From the NCBI GenBank assembly GCA_020845755.1, contig JADLFE010000013.1, forward strand, positions 62,001-126,000: a stretch of DNA of 64,000 nt. The letters run 5' to 3'. The translations under genes and the position numbers were made by a program. A model generated the notes under the pieces. The model did no database searches. It was given only the letters and a program-made list of their open reading frames with translations, and was not told where the DNA came from. Each line of letters begins with the position of its first letter. Positions within the stretch are counted from its first letter, which is position 1. The DNA comes from Phycisphaerales bacterium (GTDB taxonomy: Bacteria; Planctomycetota; Phycisphaerae; Phycisphaerales; UBA1924). Below are positions 53,443 to 63,011 of the stretch, one piece after another.

Positions 53443-54330
53443 TCAGAAGTCGTTGATCAGGATGCCCTTCAATACCTCGCGGCTGAGCACGTGCCCCTGC
53501 ACATGCCCGTCGACATATGCGGTGTTCATCACTTTGTTGTGGCGTTTCTGGTCGAACTGCTGCATGAGCCCGCTCTTGTCGTATGCGTCGTTGTAGTTGT
53601 AGAGATTGTCACCCTTGACCTCGACGAAGTCCCACACCGTGATCCATCGATCGGATTTCGGCTCGCCGTCGGCGATGTAGAAGACCTTGCTCGGGAATTG
53701 CACTCGATCGAGTTTGCCGAGGTGCCGATAGATCTTCTTGTCGGGTGAGTACTTGAGTTGCCCGAGAACATACTCGTTGAACATGTACGATGTCATCTCT
53801 CGGATCCCGTTCGCCCCGGCATACGAACTCTCGACGGGCGTCAGGGTGATCGCCAGTTGCTTGTTCTGTGTCGCGGCGTCGGTCGCCGCAAAATCGAACG
53901 TCTGGTCGTCCGGGCAGCGCTGAAGTTTCGCGAGGAACGAGTTCATTCCGCCCACGCCGATCTGCGTCCGTACGATCTCCTTCGTGCTGGTCTCGATATC
54001 TGCTCCGGCGAAAACACCCAAGGCCGCGAAGAAGGGGAGCGGGCGTTTCTTTCCGGAATCGTCCCACGTCGGGATCCACGGGAATCCCTTGTCGTTGAAG
54101 TTTGTCGCAAGGCTATAGGTGTTGAGATAGCCCGCGACGGGCGCACGTCCCTGATGCTGCGAGCCGAACGCGGCCGTGAGTTGCGCCGTGTCGCGCACCG
54201 TCGACGCGCACTTGACCTGACGCCCCGACGAGCGGGCCTTGCCCAGCGCCGGGAGCAGTATCGCGATCAGGATCGCGATGATGGCGATGACAACCAGCAG
54301 TTCGATCAGTGTAAAGGCGCGCCGAGACAT
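53443..54330 (-). CDS. Type II secretion pseudopilin-like protein with C-terminal DG motif
   Basis: This 295-residue protein has a prepilin signal: short basic start, [17 protein letters not shown], then a hydrophobic helix with KAR at its end. Cleavage and methylation before Phe are expected. The C-terminal part has [14 protein letters not shown], the His...Asp-Gly motif of planctomycete H-x9-DG prepilin-like proteins. Planctomycete genomes carry many such proteins and the role of individual ones is unknown. A purine-rich ribosome site (GGAAGGGGG) precedes ATG 54328-54330. It is downstream of the amidohydrolase gene but has its own candidate promoter. Confidence 0.9.
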   Translation of the reverse strand: MSRRAFTLIELLVVIAIIAILIAILLPALGKARSSGRQVKCASTVRDTAQLTAAFGSQHQGRAPVAGYLNTYSLATNFNDKGFPWIPTWDDSGKKRPLPFFAALGVFAGADIETSTKEIVRTQIGVGGMNSFLAKLQRCPDDQTFDFAATDAATQNKQLAITLTPVESSYAGANGIREMTSYMFNEYVLGQLKYSPDKKIYRHLGKLDRVQFPSKVFYIADGEPKSDRWITVWDFVEVKGDNLYNYNDAYDKSGLMQQFDQKRHNKVMNTAYVDGHVQGHVLSREVLKGILINDF

Positions 54331-54450
54331 GGTGCCCCCTTCCGTTGCACGGCCCCGCGAGAACCGCCGCCACGTCGTGTACTGACACTGCGCCCGCCAA
54401 TCCCGTCGCGAAAGACCAAGGGAGCGCACCCGCGAAGCCCCGATCACAAC

Positions 54451-54480
54451 AGTCTACCGCCGATCACGTTTGGGGTCCAA
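54451..54480 (-). promoter_or_regulatory. Candidate promoter for the pseudopilin-like gene
   Basis: On the minus strand TTGGAC (54475-54480) and TAGACT (54451-54456) are separated by 18 bases, about 120 bases upstream of the start. The match to consensus is moderate, and spacing is at the upper end. Confidence 0.35.
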
Positions 54481-54497
54481 CATGCTACCCCGAGCGA

Positions 54498-55934
54498 TCA
54501 CTTTCCGACAATTTCGCGGACGACCACTCCGTCTTTAACAATAGCGATCACGCTTTCCAGCACCGAGATGTCAGCCAGCGGGTCGCCCGGCACCGAGATC
54601 AGGTCGGCCCGTTTGCCCGGTTCGAGGGTGCCGACGAGTCTCGATACGCCGCACAATTCCGACGCGGTAATCGTGGCCGCAACAATCGTCTCTTCGGGCG
54701 TCATGCCGCCCTTGACCATGAGCGCAAACTCACGCGCATTCTCGCCGTGGGGCGAAACTCCGGTGTCCGTTCCGAACGCGATCTTCACCCCGCCGTCGTG
54801 GGCCTTTCGGAACATCTCCAGCATCCGAGGCCCGACCATGCTCGCCTTGTCCGCGACGACCTTCAGGTAGTACCCTGGGATCTTGGCGTTGGTGCTCACC
54901 GTCTCACCCGCCAGGAGCGTCGGAACCAGGAACGCGCCCTTATCCTTGAATAGTCGCACCGATTCATCGTCGAGATACGTGCCGTGCTCGATCGAATCCA
55001 CGCCGGCCCGCAGCGCCGCGTTGATCCCGTCCACCCCGTGGGCATGGGCGGCGGCCTTGCGTCCCATGGCGTGCGAGGTGTCGATGATCGCTTTCAATTC
55101 ATCATCGAAAAAGTGCTTCGCGAGCCCGGCGGTGCTCACCGACAGCACGCCGCCCGTCGCCGTGAGTTTGATGCAGTCCGCGCCGAGTTTGATCTGATTC
55201 CGCACCGCCTTTCGGCATGCATCCGCACCGTCCGCGACTCCCTCATCCACGCCCGCCAGGCCGAACACGTCCGAGCGCAGGCCGTTCGTCGGGTCGGCGT
55301 GCCCGCCCGTGACGCTGATCGCTTTTCCCGCGGCGATGATCCTCGGCCCGATCACATCCCCGCGGTCGATCGCGTCGCGCAGTTTGAGCACGACATCGCC
55401 GCCCGCGCCGAGATCGCGCACGGTCGTGAACCCGGCCAGCAGGTTCTTCTTCGCGAACGCCACCGAGCGAAACGCAGCATCCACGTCGTTCTCGGCCATC
55501 ATCCGCAGGCGAGAGTCGGGCGTGAACTCCATCGCCAGATGTACATGACAGTCGATCAGCCCCGGGAGCACCCACTGTTCCGACAGGTTCAGTTCTTCGA
55601 TCGCCGCGCCCGCCGGGATCGATACCTTGGCATCGAGGCCCGGGAGGATCGATTCCACCGCGCCGTCCTTCACCACCAGCGTCACGCTCTTCTTCGCTGG
55701 TTTCCCTGGTACATCCAGCAGGGTGCCGCAGCGCACGACGAGATACCGAGTGACCGGCCCGCCCGCACGATGCGTCCGCTCCTGTGGCTCGTTCGCCACG
55801 GACGATTCAGCCCGCACGACATTCACCGCAGTCGCGCCAGCCGCGAGTATCAACGCCAGCGCGCCGTTGATCACGGGCAGGATTCCGATCCGCCGAGAAG
55901 GCCGGCAAACTCCTTCGCTCGTCCGCTCGTCCAT
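54498..55934 (-). CDS. Exported amidohydrolase (imidazolonepropionase-like)
   Basis: This 478-residue protein has an N-terminal hydrophobic segment (ILPVINGALALILAAGAT), so it is probably periplasmic. The metal motifs of the amidohydrolase superfamily are clear: DCHVHLAMEF (HxH), CIKLTATGGV (carboxylated lysine), AAHAHG and SIEHGTYL (histidines) and FGTDTGVSPHG (Asp). The pattern matches the Xaa-Pro-dipeptidase-like/prolidase group of secreted amidohydrolases. Exact substrate unknown. GGAG upstream supports ATG 55932-55934. Confidence 0.92.
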   Translation of the reverse strand: MDERTSEGVCRPSRRIGILPVINGALALILAAGATAVNVVRAESSVANEPQERTHRAGGPVTRYLVVRCGTLLDVPGKPAKKSVTLVVKDGAVESILPGLDAKVSIPAGAAIEELNLSEQWVLPGLIDCHVHLAMEFTPDSRLRMMAENDVDAAFRSVAFAKKNLLAGFTTVRDLGAGGDVVLKLRDAIDRGDVIGPRIIAAGKAISVTGGHADPTNGLRSDVFGLAGVDEGVADGADACRKAVRNQIKLGADCIKLTATGGVLSVSTAGLAKHFFDDELKAIIDTSHAMGRKAAAHAHGVDGINAALRAGVDSIEHGTYLDDESVRLFKDKGAFLVPTLLAGETVSTNAKIPGYYLKVVADKASMVGPRMLEMFRKAHDGGVKIAFGTDTGVSPHGENAREFALMVKGGMTPEETIVAATITASELCGVSRLVGTLEPGKRADLISVPGDPLADISVLESVIAIVKDGVVVREIVGK

Positions 55935-56032
55935 TGTGCATCACTCCTGTGTCGTGCGGTCCTCGCCGTCGCTCCGCGCGGATGACGGGCAACTCGTGCA
56001 TCGCCCACGCATTCGCTTCGTCGCCGCGATTC

Positions 56033-56066
56033 AACAAAAACCCGGCGACGCATTGCGCCGCCGGGT
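56033..56066 (-). terminator. Rho-independent terminator after the tricorn-like protease gene
   Basis: ACCCGGCG with CGCCGGGT forms the outer stem (56040-56066) and CGC/GCG continues it around an ATT loop with one mismatch. On the minus strand it is followed by TTTTTGTT. It lies about 40 bases beyond the stop at 56105. Confidence 0.85.
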
Positions 56067-56104
56067 GGGAAGACTATCGAGATTTCAGGCCGCTCGCTCG
56101 CCGC

Positions 56105-59100
56105 TTACCGCTGCTCTGGCGGGATGCCCATGCCGCGGCGATCCGGGCTGGCCGGGCGCTTGGGCGGGTGGTACCCGTTGGTCTTGATCTCGTTGAGCAG
56201 GTGGTCGGTGACCGCGTCGAGTTGTGGATCAACGCCCGCCGACAACTTCGACGGATCATCGATCACCTCGACATCCGGATCGACGCCGTGTCCTTCCACG
56301 CCCCACGTGCCGTCGGCCTTGTAGAAGCCGAAGGTCGGGACGGTGATACCGCCGCCGTCGATCAGCCCCGGGTTCCCGGAGATGCCGACCAGACCGCCCC
56401 AGGTGCGCGTTCCGAAGACCTTGCCGATCTTGTTGTGCTTGAAGAGCCACGGGAACATGTCGCCGCCCGAGCCCGCCAGCCCGTTGATGAGCATGGCCTT
56501 CGGTCCCTGGTGGCTGTCGGGCGGCCAGGTCCAGTCCACGCCGTCACGCTTGGCCCAGTAGTTGGTCACCGGGCGGTTGAGCAATTCGATGAACCGCGTC
56601 GGGATCTGCCCGCCGCCGTTCCAGCGGTCATCGATGATCAGCGCTTCCTTGCCGCGCTGTCCGATGAACTGGCGGAAGAGGTCGTTCTGCCCATCGACGC
56701 CCGTGTTCGGCACGTAGATGTACCCGACCTTGCCCTCCGAGCGCTTCTCAACATACTGACGATTCTGCTCGATCCACGAGCGATAACGCAGGCTGCCTTC
56801 GCCGCCGATCGGCTTCACAAGAACCTCGCGGGCCGAAGCATCCATCACCGGCTTATCACTCACCGTGATCGACGTCGTGCGATTGGCCGTGTCGATGAAC
56901 GCCGCCCACACGTCCTTGTTCGTATCCACCGGCAGGCCGTCGACCGCAAGGAGGTAATCGCCCTCCTTCACGTCAACGCCCAACTGGCTCAGCGGCCCGC
57001 GCGCGTCGGTGTCCCAGTCCGCGCCCGAGTAGATCTTGGTGATCTTGTACGCCGTGCCCGCATCGCTCTTCACCAGTTCATAGTCGCAGCCGAGCATGCC
57101 GACGCCGATCTGCGATGCCGATTCGACATCGCCTGGGCTGGTGATGTACGCATGCCCGATGTTCAGTTCCGACACAAGTTCGCCCTGCACATACGCCACG
57201 TCCTCGCGGCTGGCGCAGTCCTCGATCATCGCGAGGTAGTGGACGCGCAACGCCGCCCAATCCACGCCGTGCATCGTCGGTTCATAGAAGAAGTCGCGCT
57301 GCAGACGCCAGGTGTCCAAGAAGATCTGGACCCATTCAAGACGCGGATTGATCGTCACGAGCATGCCCGACGTGGGGACGTTCGTCGACTTTCCGCCGCC
57401 CGCGGAGGCGTCCATCACGCTCATCGAGCCGCCGCGGAAGACCAGCAACTTCTTTCCGTCGGCCGAGATGTCAAAGCCGCCGGCGCCCTCGGTGACGGAC
57501 TTCTCGCTGCGCGAGTCGTCCTTGGGATCAAAGATCTTGATCCCGCCTTGGCGCGAGTACACGAGTTGACCGCCGTCGGTCGTGGCGAGGCGACCGAAGG
57601 AGCCGGGACCGACCGGGAGGGGGATCGCACGCCGCTCAAAGCCGGCGAAATCGATCTTCACTTCCTTGACCTCGCCGGGCTTGGTCGCGTCCGCGCCGCC
57701 CGCCGCCGCTCCGCCGCCGGACGCCGATGGACCCGCGGTGCGCTTCCCGCTCCACGCGCCGGATTCATTGCCCACGTTCCAGGTGCCGGAGACTTCCTGC
57801 CCCTTGATCGTGCCGGTCATGTTCACGGACTGCTGCGCTACCGCGATGGTGATCGACAGCGTGCCCGAGCCCTTGTCGTAGGTGCCCGTCAGCCCGCCGC
57901 TCCCCATCGCGCTGGTGACCGAACCGCTGACCTTGCCGTCCGCCGCGATCGTGAGGTTGAGTTTGAACGGCAGACCGCCCGGCGGCAGGTTCTGCCCGCC
58001 GGTCACCATGCAGTCCCACGTGCCGCTCACGCCGTCGTCGGCGACCGCCGCGGCTGCGCCGTTTGCCGGCTTGTCCGCCGGCTTATCCGCAGCGGGGGCC
58101 GCGTCCTTTTTCTCGTCTTTCTTGTCTTCCTTCTTGGGCTCGTCCTTCTTGAGTTCCTCCTCATCGCTCTTGAGCGGCAGGGGGTTCTTCACATCGTTCC
58201 GCAGCGGCACCATGTACAACTGCTGGCAGTTGTTGTACACAAATGTGGTGTCGATCTCGCTGTACGTGGGGGAGTTGAAGTTCCGCGTCGACGCGAAGTA
58301 CAGGAACTCGCCCTTGCGATCGAACACCGGGGAGAAGGCCGGGAACGCCGAACTCGTCACCTGCGTCTTCTCGCCGGTTTTGACGTTATAGATCCACACG
58401 CACGCGTTCAGGTTCTTCTCGTCCGCACGCTGATACGTGAACCAGTTGGAATCCTGCGCCCAATTCACGCTGGTCGGGTTGGAGGCGGGGTCCTGATCGA
58501 CCACTTTCGTCTCGCCGCTCTCCACCGTCGTCAGGTACACACGCCCAGCCTGGTCGGTGAACTGGATGAACTTCGAGTCCGGCGACCACACCGGGCTATA
58601 GCGGAACCCGGCGCCGAGGTTCGTCAGTTTCCGCGTCTCACGCTTGGCCTCCTCAACCTTCGCTTCTTCCTTTTTGGGCTCGTCCTTCTTTGCCTCATCC
58701 TTCTTGGCGTCGTCTTTCTTCTCCTCGACCTTCGGCTTGGCGTCAGATGGGCGGATGTAGAGTTCATACTCGCCCGATTCATCGCTGAAATACGCGATCC
58801 ACTTGCCGTCCGGCGACCATGACGGGTCACGCTCATACACGCCGTCCGTCCGAGTCAGCGAGCGCACCACGCCCTCGCTCGCCGGCGCCGACCACAGGTC
58901 GCCGCGCGCCTCGATCGCCACGCGCTTGCCCGTCGGAGAGATCGAGCCGCCGTTGATGTTCTTCGCCTGGTCCACCGTGCGTGGCCTGATCGTCGGGCGA
59001 TCGCCGGGGATCGTGATCTTCACTTCCGTCGCCTGCCGTGTGCCCAGGTTCAGCAGCATCAGTTTGCTGCCAAGTTGGAACACGATCTCGCCCTTGCCGT

Positions 59101-59950
59101 CCGAGCCCGGCCCGATGCTGGGCCACTTGATGTCGTCTTCCTTGTAGTTCGTTACCTGCTCGTGCTTCCCGCTGGCCACGTCGTACGCCCAGATGTTCAT
59201 CCGATGCTCGGGCCCGTTGTCCGCGTGGTAGTACAACGTCTTGCCGTCGCCGCCCGGCACCCACATCGGGATCGTGTCAACACCCTCCCAATCCGTGATC
59301 CGCTTCGACGACTTGTCCTTCAGGTTGAACAGCCAGATGTCCGTCGCCATGCCGCCGCGATACCGCTTCCACGTCCGGTTGTCCACCGAGTGCGGCGTGT
59401 ACGCCAGCCACGTCCCGTCAGGGCTGATCGCGCTGAACGCGCCATACGGCACCGGCAACTTCTCAGGCATGCCGCCCGTCGGCGACACCGTAAAGATCTG
59501 CGTCTGGCGCCCCAGCCCCGCCAGACCATTGGTGATGAAGAGCAGTTTGCCGTCCGGCGTCCAGTCCGACAGGTTCTCGCCGCCCGGGTGATGCGTCACG
59601 CGCGACGCGAATCCGCCCGTCGCGGGGATGACATACAGATCGCGATTGCCGTCGTAGTTGCCGCCGAACGCGATCGATTTCCCGTCCGGACTGAACTTTG
59701 GCATGGACTCTTGCCCGGGGGGGCTGGCCAGCGGCGTAGCCATGCCGCCCGACTTGGGTGCGACCCATACGTCATTCGCGTACACGAAGCAGATCTTGTC
59801 CGCGCTCACGTCCGGAAACCGCAGCATGGTCGCCGCAGGGGTCACGTCGGCCATCGCCGCGCCCCCAAACGCCGACCCCGCCAGGGCCGCCAGGATCAAA
59901 GTGCGAGACGTCCCGGGACGAACCCCCCGACGAGTACTAGACGTGTTCAA
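56105..59950 (-). CDS. Tricorn-like S41 protease with beta-propeller and Lys/Glu-rich linkers
   Basis: This protein of about 1281 residues has a signal peptide (TLILAALAGSAFGGAAMA). The N-terminal part is a TolB/tricorn-like beta-propeller (MPKFSPDGKSIAFGG; NLSDWTPDGKLLFITN; DPSWSPDGKWIAYFSD). A KKDE-rich segment (about residues 430-480) and a second one (about 615-650) interrupt it. The latter leads into a short beta-rich domain (SGTWDCMVTGGQNLPPG, GSVTSAMGSGGLTGTYD). The C-terminal half has a PDZ-like region (VKEGDYLLAVDGLPV) and the S41 core with the serine in GLAGSGGDMFPW. TTG 59948-59950 is preferred because GAGGA lies seven bases upstream. It should cut peptides in the periplasm. Confidence 0.88.
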   Translation of the reverse strand: MNTSSTRRGVRPGTSRTLILAALAGSAFGGAAMADVTPAATMLRFPDVSADKICFVYANDVWVAPKSGGMATPLASPPGQESMPKFSPDGKSIAFGGNYDGNRDLYVIPATGGFASRVTHHPGGENLSDWTPDGKLLFITNGLAGLGRQTQIFTVSPTGGMPEKLPVPYGAFSAISPDGTWLAYTPHSVDNRTWKRYRGGMATDIWLFNLKDKSSKRITDWEGVDTIPMWVPGGDGKTLYYHADNGPEHRMNIWAYDVASGKHEQVTNYKEDDIKWPSIGPGSDGKGEIVFQLGSKLMLLNLGTRQATEVKITIPGDRPTIRPRTVDQAKNINGGSISPTGKRVAIEARGDLWSAPASEGVVRSLTRTDGVYERDPSWSPDGKWIAYFSDESGEYELYIRPSDAKPKVEEKKDDAKKDEAKKDEPKKEEAKVEEAKRETRKLTNLGAGFRYSPVWSPDSKFIQFTDQAGRVYLTTVESGETKVVDQDPASNPTSVNWAQDSNWFTYQRADEKNLNACVWIYNVKTGEKTQVTSSAFPAFSPVFDRKGEFLYFASTRNFNSPTYSEIDTTFVYNNCQQLYMVPLRNDVKNPLPLKSDEEELKKDEPKKEDKKDEKKDAAPAADKPADKPANGAAAAVADDGVSGTWDCMVTGGQNLPPGGLPFKLNLTIAADGKVSGSVTSAMGSGGLTGTYDKGSGTLSITIAVAQQSVNMTGTIKGQEVSGTWNVGNESGAWSGKRTAGPSASGGGAAAGGADATKPGEVKEVKIDFAGFERRAIPLPVGPGSFGRLATTDGGQLVYSRQGGIKIFDPKDDSRSEKSVTEGAGGFDISADGKKLLVFRGGSMSVMDASAGGGKSTNVPTSGMLVTINPRLEWVQIFLDTWRLQRDFFYEPTMHGVDWAALRVHYLAMIEDCASREDVAYVQGELVSELNIGHAYITSPGDVESASQIGVGMLGCDYELVKSDAGTAYKITKIYSGADWDTDARGPLSQLGVDVKEGDYLLAVDGLPVDTNKDVWAAFIDTANRTTSITVSDKPVMDASAREVLVKPIGGEGSLRYRSWIEQNRQYVEKRSEGKVGYIYVPNTGVDGQNDLFRQFIGQRGKEALIIDDRWNGGGQIPTRFIELLNRPVTNYWAKRDGVDWTWPPDSHQGPKAMLINGLAGSGGDMFPWLFKHNKIGKVFGTRTWGGLVGISGNPGLIDGGGITVPTFGFYKADGTWGVEGHGVDPDVEVIDDPSKLSAGVDPQLDAVTDHLLNEIKTNGYHPPKRPASPDRRGMGIPPEQR

Positions 59951-60182
59951 TCGTGAATCCTCGTTCTCTCTACGGCGCGTGCAGACCCCCAAAGGGCTAC
60001 GTGTGGACCAGCGTATACCGGAGCAGACCGCTTGGGTTTCAACGTGGAGGTCTTGCATCATTCCGTCTTGAATCACGCGATACCAAACACCCGGCGTACA
60101 TCACCGCGAAAAGGAGGTCCTCAGCCGCTCCCCACCTCGGGGCACGCGCGGTTCAGGCACTCTTCAACTCCTGGCGCGTCAT

Positions 60183-60214
60183 CGCTTCAGGGTCCCTCTG
60201 CTGTCCCTGAAGCG
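60183..60214 (+). repeat. Perfect 10-bp inverted repeat just upstream of the CutC-like gene
   Basis: CGCTTCAGGG (60183-60192) pairs with CCCTGAAGCG (60205-60214) around a 12-base loop. It ends 28 bases before ATG 60243. No T-tract follows, so it is more likely an operator or leader hairpin than a terminator. Confidence 0.5.
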
Positions 60215-60242
60215 GAAGTACTCCGGCGTCGTATCGTTCGTC

Positions 60243-60953
60243 ATGCCTCTCGAAATCGCCGTCGACTGCCTCCCGGATGCCCTGGTCGCCGCAAGGCATG
60301 CAACCCGCCTGGAACTCTGCGACAAACTCGACCGCCATGGCATGACGCCCAGCACCGACCTCGTCTCGGGCGTGGTATCCCGCGTTCCCGTTCCCGCCTT
60401 TGCCATCATCCGCGAGAGCGACGACTACATCGTGGATCGCGCGACGCTCGATGCGATGGTCGCCAGCGCCCTGCGAGCGGCCGCCGCCGGTGCGCATGGC
60501 ATCGTGATCGGCGTATTGACAACCCGGGGCGACATCGACCTCTCCGCATGCCGCGAGATCATCGACGCGGCAAGGTCGGTCAACGCCGGCATCGCCATCG
60601 CGTTCCATCGTGCCTTTGACGACGCCACCGACATGTCGGCCGCGATCGCTGCCCTCGCCGATCTTGGCGTCGCGCACACGCTCTGCGCCGGTGCGCCGGG
60701 TCTTGACCATACCACGCGGCCCATGCAGGAACGTCTGGCCGCGATTGCACGAGCCCGCGACCATGCCGCCGGTCGTGTGGGTATCGTCGCGTGTGCCGGC
60801 GTGCGAGCGCCCAACGCCCGGGAGTGTGCGATCGCCTCCGGCGGGTGGGTGCATTCGTCGTGCCGTGTTCACGGGAAGTTTGATGAATCGCAGGCCGCGG
60901 AACTGTCCCGATTGACCCGCGGACAAGGCGGGCACGCCGTTGATACGCTATGA
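60243..60953 (+). CDS. cutC: CutC-like protein
   Basis: This 236-residue TIM-barrel protein matches the CutC family. LEIAVDCLPDALVAARHATRLELCDKL, HGMTPSTDLV and AFHRAFDD are family features. CutC was named for copper homeostasis, but the role in metal handling is disputed. No copper ATPase or chaperone is adjacent. It precedes a GDSL hydrolase gene by 49 bases on the same strand, so the two may be co-transcribed. Confidence 0.87.
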   Translation: MPLEIAVDCLPDALVAARHATRLELCDKLDRHGMTPSTDLVSGVVSRVPVPAFAIIRESDDYIVDRATLDAMVASALRAAAAGAHGIVIGVLTTRGDIDLSACREIIDAARSVNAGIAIAFHRAFDDATDMSAAIAALADLGVAHTLCAGAPGLDHTTRPMQERLAAIARARDHAAGRVGIVACAGVRAPNARECAIASGGWVHSSCRVHGKFDESQAAELSRLTRGQGGHAVDTL

Positions 60954-61002
60954 ATCTCGCCCCGCCCGCCCGCCCGCCCGATGAGGGCTCGAAAGGATCA
61001 GT

Positions 61003-61833
61003 ATGAAGACCGCTCGCACGCTCGTTGTCGCCGCAGGAACGTTCGCGTTGTCGCTGTCGGCGCTGGCCCAGAACACAAAGCCCGCCGACAAGCCGGCTGA
61101 CAAGAAGGACCCCGCGCCCGTGAAGCAGCCGGAGAAGGCCCAAGTGAAGGCGACGACGCCCGAGTTCCACGAGGGCACGCAGAAGCGCCACGAGCATTTC
61201 AACGAAATCTCCAAGGAAGGTAAGGCCAAACTCGTCTTCGTCGGCGATTCGATCACCGAGGCGTGGGAAGGTCCGGGGCGCGAGGTATGGGAGAAGTTTT
61301 ACGCCAAGCGCAACGCCGCCAACTTCGGCATCAGCGGTGATCGCACCGAGCACGTTCTCTGGCGCCTCGATCACGGCAACTTCGACGGCCTGTCGCCCGA
61401 CCTTGTCGTCATCATGATCGGAACCAACAACACGGGGCACCGCCAGGACAAGGCGGAGGACACCGCCGCGGGTATCGAGGCGATCATCGACCGCATTGAG
61501 AAGAAGTGCCCGAAGTCCAAAGTCCTGCTCCTCGGTGTTTTCCCGCGCAGCGAGACCGCCGATCACCCGCTCCGCACGCTCAACATCGCGATCAACGATA
61601 TCATCAAGGGATTCGCCGACAGCAAGCGGGTCTTCTACAAGGACATTTCCTCGGCCTTCTTCAACGACAAGGGCGAACTCACCAAGGACATCATGCCCGA
61701 CTACCTGCACCTCACTCCCGAGGGATACAAGCGCTGGGCCGAGGCGATCGAGGGCGATATCGCGACACTCCTGGGCGAGAAGCAGGACGCGGCTCCCAAG
61801 CCGGACAAGGCCGACAAGCCCGCGAAGAAATAA
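61003..61833 (+). CDS. Secreted GDSL/SGNH hydrolase
   Basis: This 276-residue protein has a signal peptide (VVAAGTFALSLSALAQN) and a short Lys/Pro-rich linker. The SGNH blocks are VFVGDSITEAWEG (catalytic Ser in GDS), NFGISGDRTEHVLWR (Gly), MIGTNNTG (Asn) and DYLHLTPEGY (catalytic Asp-x-x-His). The similarity is to the platelet-activating-factor acetylhydrolase-like group, which removes acetyl groups from sugars or lipids. A Lys/Asp-rich tail (AAPKPDKADKPAKK) ends the protein. AAAGGA precedes ATG 61003. Confidence 0.93.
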   Translation: MKTARTLVVAAGTFALSLSALAQNTKPADKPADKKDPAPVKQPEKAQVKATTPEFHEGTQKRHEHFNEISKEGKAKLVFVGDSITEAWEGPGREVWEKFYAKRNAANFGISGDRTEHVLWRLDHGNFDGLSPDLVVIMIGTNNTGHRQDKAEDTAAGIEAIIDRIEKKCPKSKVLLLGVFPRSETADHPLRTLNIAINDIIKGFADSKRVFYKDISSAFFNDKGELTKDIMPDYLHLTPEGYKRWAEAIEGDIATLLGEKQDAAPKPDKADKPAKK

Positions 61834-61932
61834 CCTCACCCAGCCGCGTTCAACCGCGGTATGTGGACGCAGTACCTGAGCGAGATCGAGAGCGCGGGCC
61901 CTGGCGCACAGGAACTCCACGCTGGCGGTACG

Positions 61933-62925
61933 TCACCTGCTCGGCGTGCCCGCCGCCGGCGCCGCATCTGTCGGCATCGGTACTGCCGGCATGTTCGCCA
62001 GCAGAAACTCGCTCGCGTCCTTCAACGTCCGCGTCATCTCGGGCATCTTGAAGCCGTGCCCCTCGTTCGCGATGATCTCCGCCCGCCCGCTCACGCCCGA
62101 CTTTGTCATCGCGTCGAGCATGCCATACGCCTGCGTGTGCGGCACGAGCGGGTCCTTGGTGCCGAAGTACATCAGGATCGGCGCATCATCCTTCGTGACA
62201 TACGTCACGGGCGAGGCCTTCTTGGCGCGATCGACCTTCGACACGCCGTCGATGATGTCGCCAGCGCCGATGAGTCCGTTCAGGATCTGCGTCGTATTGG
62301 GCGGGAAATCCTTGCTCGATAGATCGGTCGGCCCGAAGAACGAGACCGCCGCACGCACGCGCCCCGTCAGCGGCGAGTCCGCGGCCTTCATGCCAAGCCC
62401 GTCGTTCTCGCCACCCACCGCGAGCAACATCGCCAGGTGTGCGCCGGCGGAGAATCCGATGGCGCCGATGCGATCAGGATCGATGCCGTATTTCTCGGCG
62501 TTCTGCTTCAGGAACCGCACCGCGGCGGCGCAGTCCTCGATCTGCGCGGGGAATCGGAACCCCGGCGCGAAGCGGTACGAGACCGTCGCCGCGACGAACC
62601 CTTGCTTGGCGGCTTCGCTGATGAGGAAGTTGAGGTCCTCGCGCCGACCCGCGGCCCATCCGCCGCCGTGGATTGCGACGATGCACGGGCGCGCCTCGCC
62701 GGGCTTCAGGTCGGCCGGCTGCGCGAGGTTGAGCATGAGTTCGAGCGGCGGCGCGCCCTCGCGCGGATACGACGTATAGGTGATGTTGGGCGTGAACTTC
62801 GGCGCAGGCGCGATGGCCGGTGCGGTCGCATTGGCGGGCGCGGCTGGCGCGGTGCCCGGCGACGTGCCGGGAGTGGGGGGCTCGAGACCGAAAACCGCGA
62901 TCGACATGAACACGTAAAGCAGCAT
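61933..62925 (-). CDS. Exported alpha/beta hydrolase (acetyl-esterase-like)
   Basis: This 330-residue protein has an N-terminal signal or anchor segment followed by an Ala/Pro-rich linker. VAIHGGGWAAG is the oxyanion-hole HGGGW motif, IGFSAGAHLAML the nucleophile elbow (Ser in GFSAG), PILMYFGTKDPLVPHTQ the acid region, and ANEGHGFKMPEM the catalytic His. This is the BD-FAE/esterase lipase type. It faces the GDSL hydrolase gene convergently, 99 bases apart. Substrate unknown. Confidence 0.93.
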   Translation of the reverse strand: MLLYVFMSIAVFGLEPPTPGTSPGTAPAAPANATAPAIAPAPKFTPNITYTSYPREGAPPLELMLNLAQPADLKPGEARPCIVAIHGGGWAAGRREDLNFLISEAAKQGFVAATVSYRFAPGFRFPAQIEDCAAAVRFLKQNAEKYGIDPDRIGAIGFSAGAHLAMLLAVGGENDGLGMKAADSPLTGRVRAAVSFFGPTDLSSKDFPPNTTQILNGLIGAGDIIDGVSKVDRAKKASPVTYVTKDDAPILMYFGTKDPLVPHTQAYGMLDAMTKSGVSGRAEIIANEGHGFKMPEMTRTLKDASEFLLANMPAVPMPTDAAPAAGTPSR

Positions 62926-63011
62926 GCACAGAGTCTACCACGAGGTTTTCCGCATGCGCAACTCGAACGCACAGGCGATTGTGCTCGTCCCCGCCCTATC
63001 CGGTCGCCGTC

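Noticed and set aside
55934-58822. 962-codon plus-strand frame opposite the tricorn-like gene
   Set aside because: Arg/Val/His-rich shadow with no family motif; the minus strand encodes the S41 protease.
61834-61932. Possible terminator between the convergent GDSL and esterase genes (CCGCG/CGCGG)
   Set aside because: Stem only 5 bp and no T-run.
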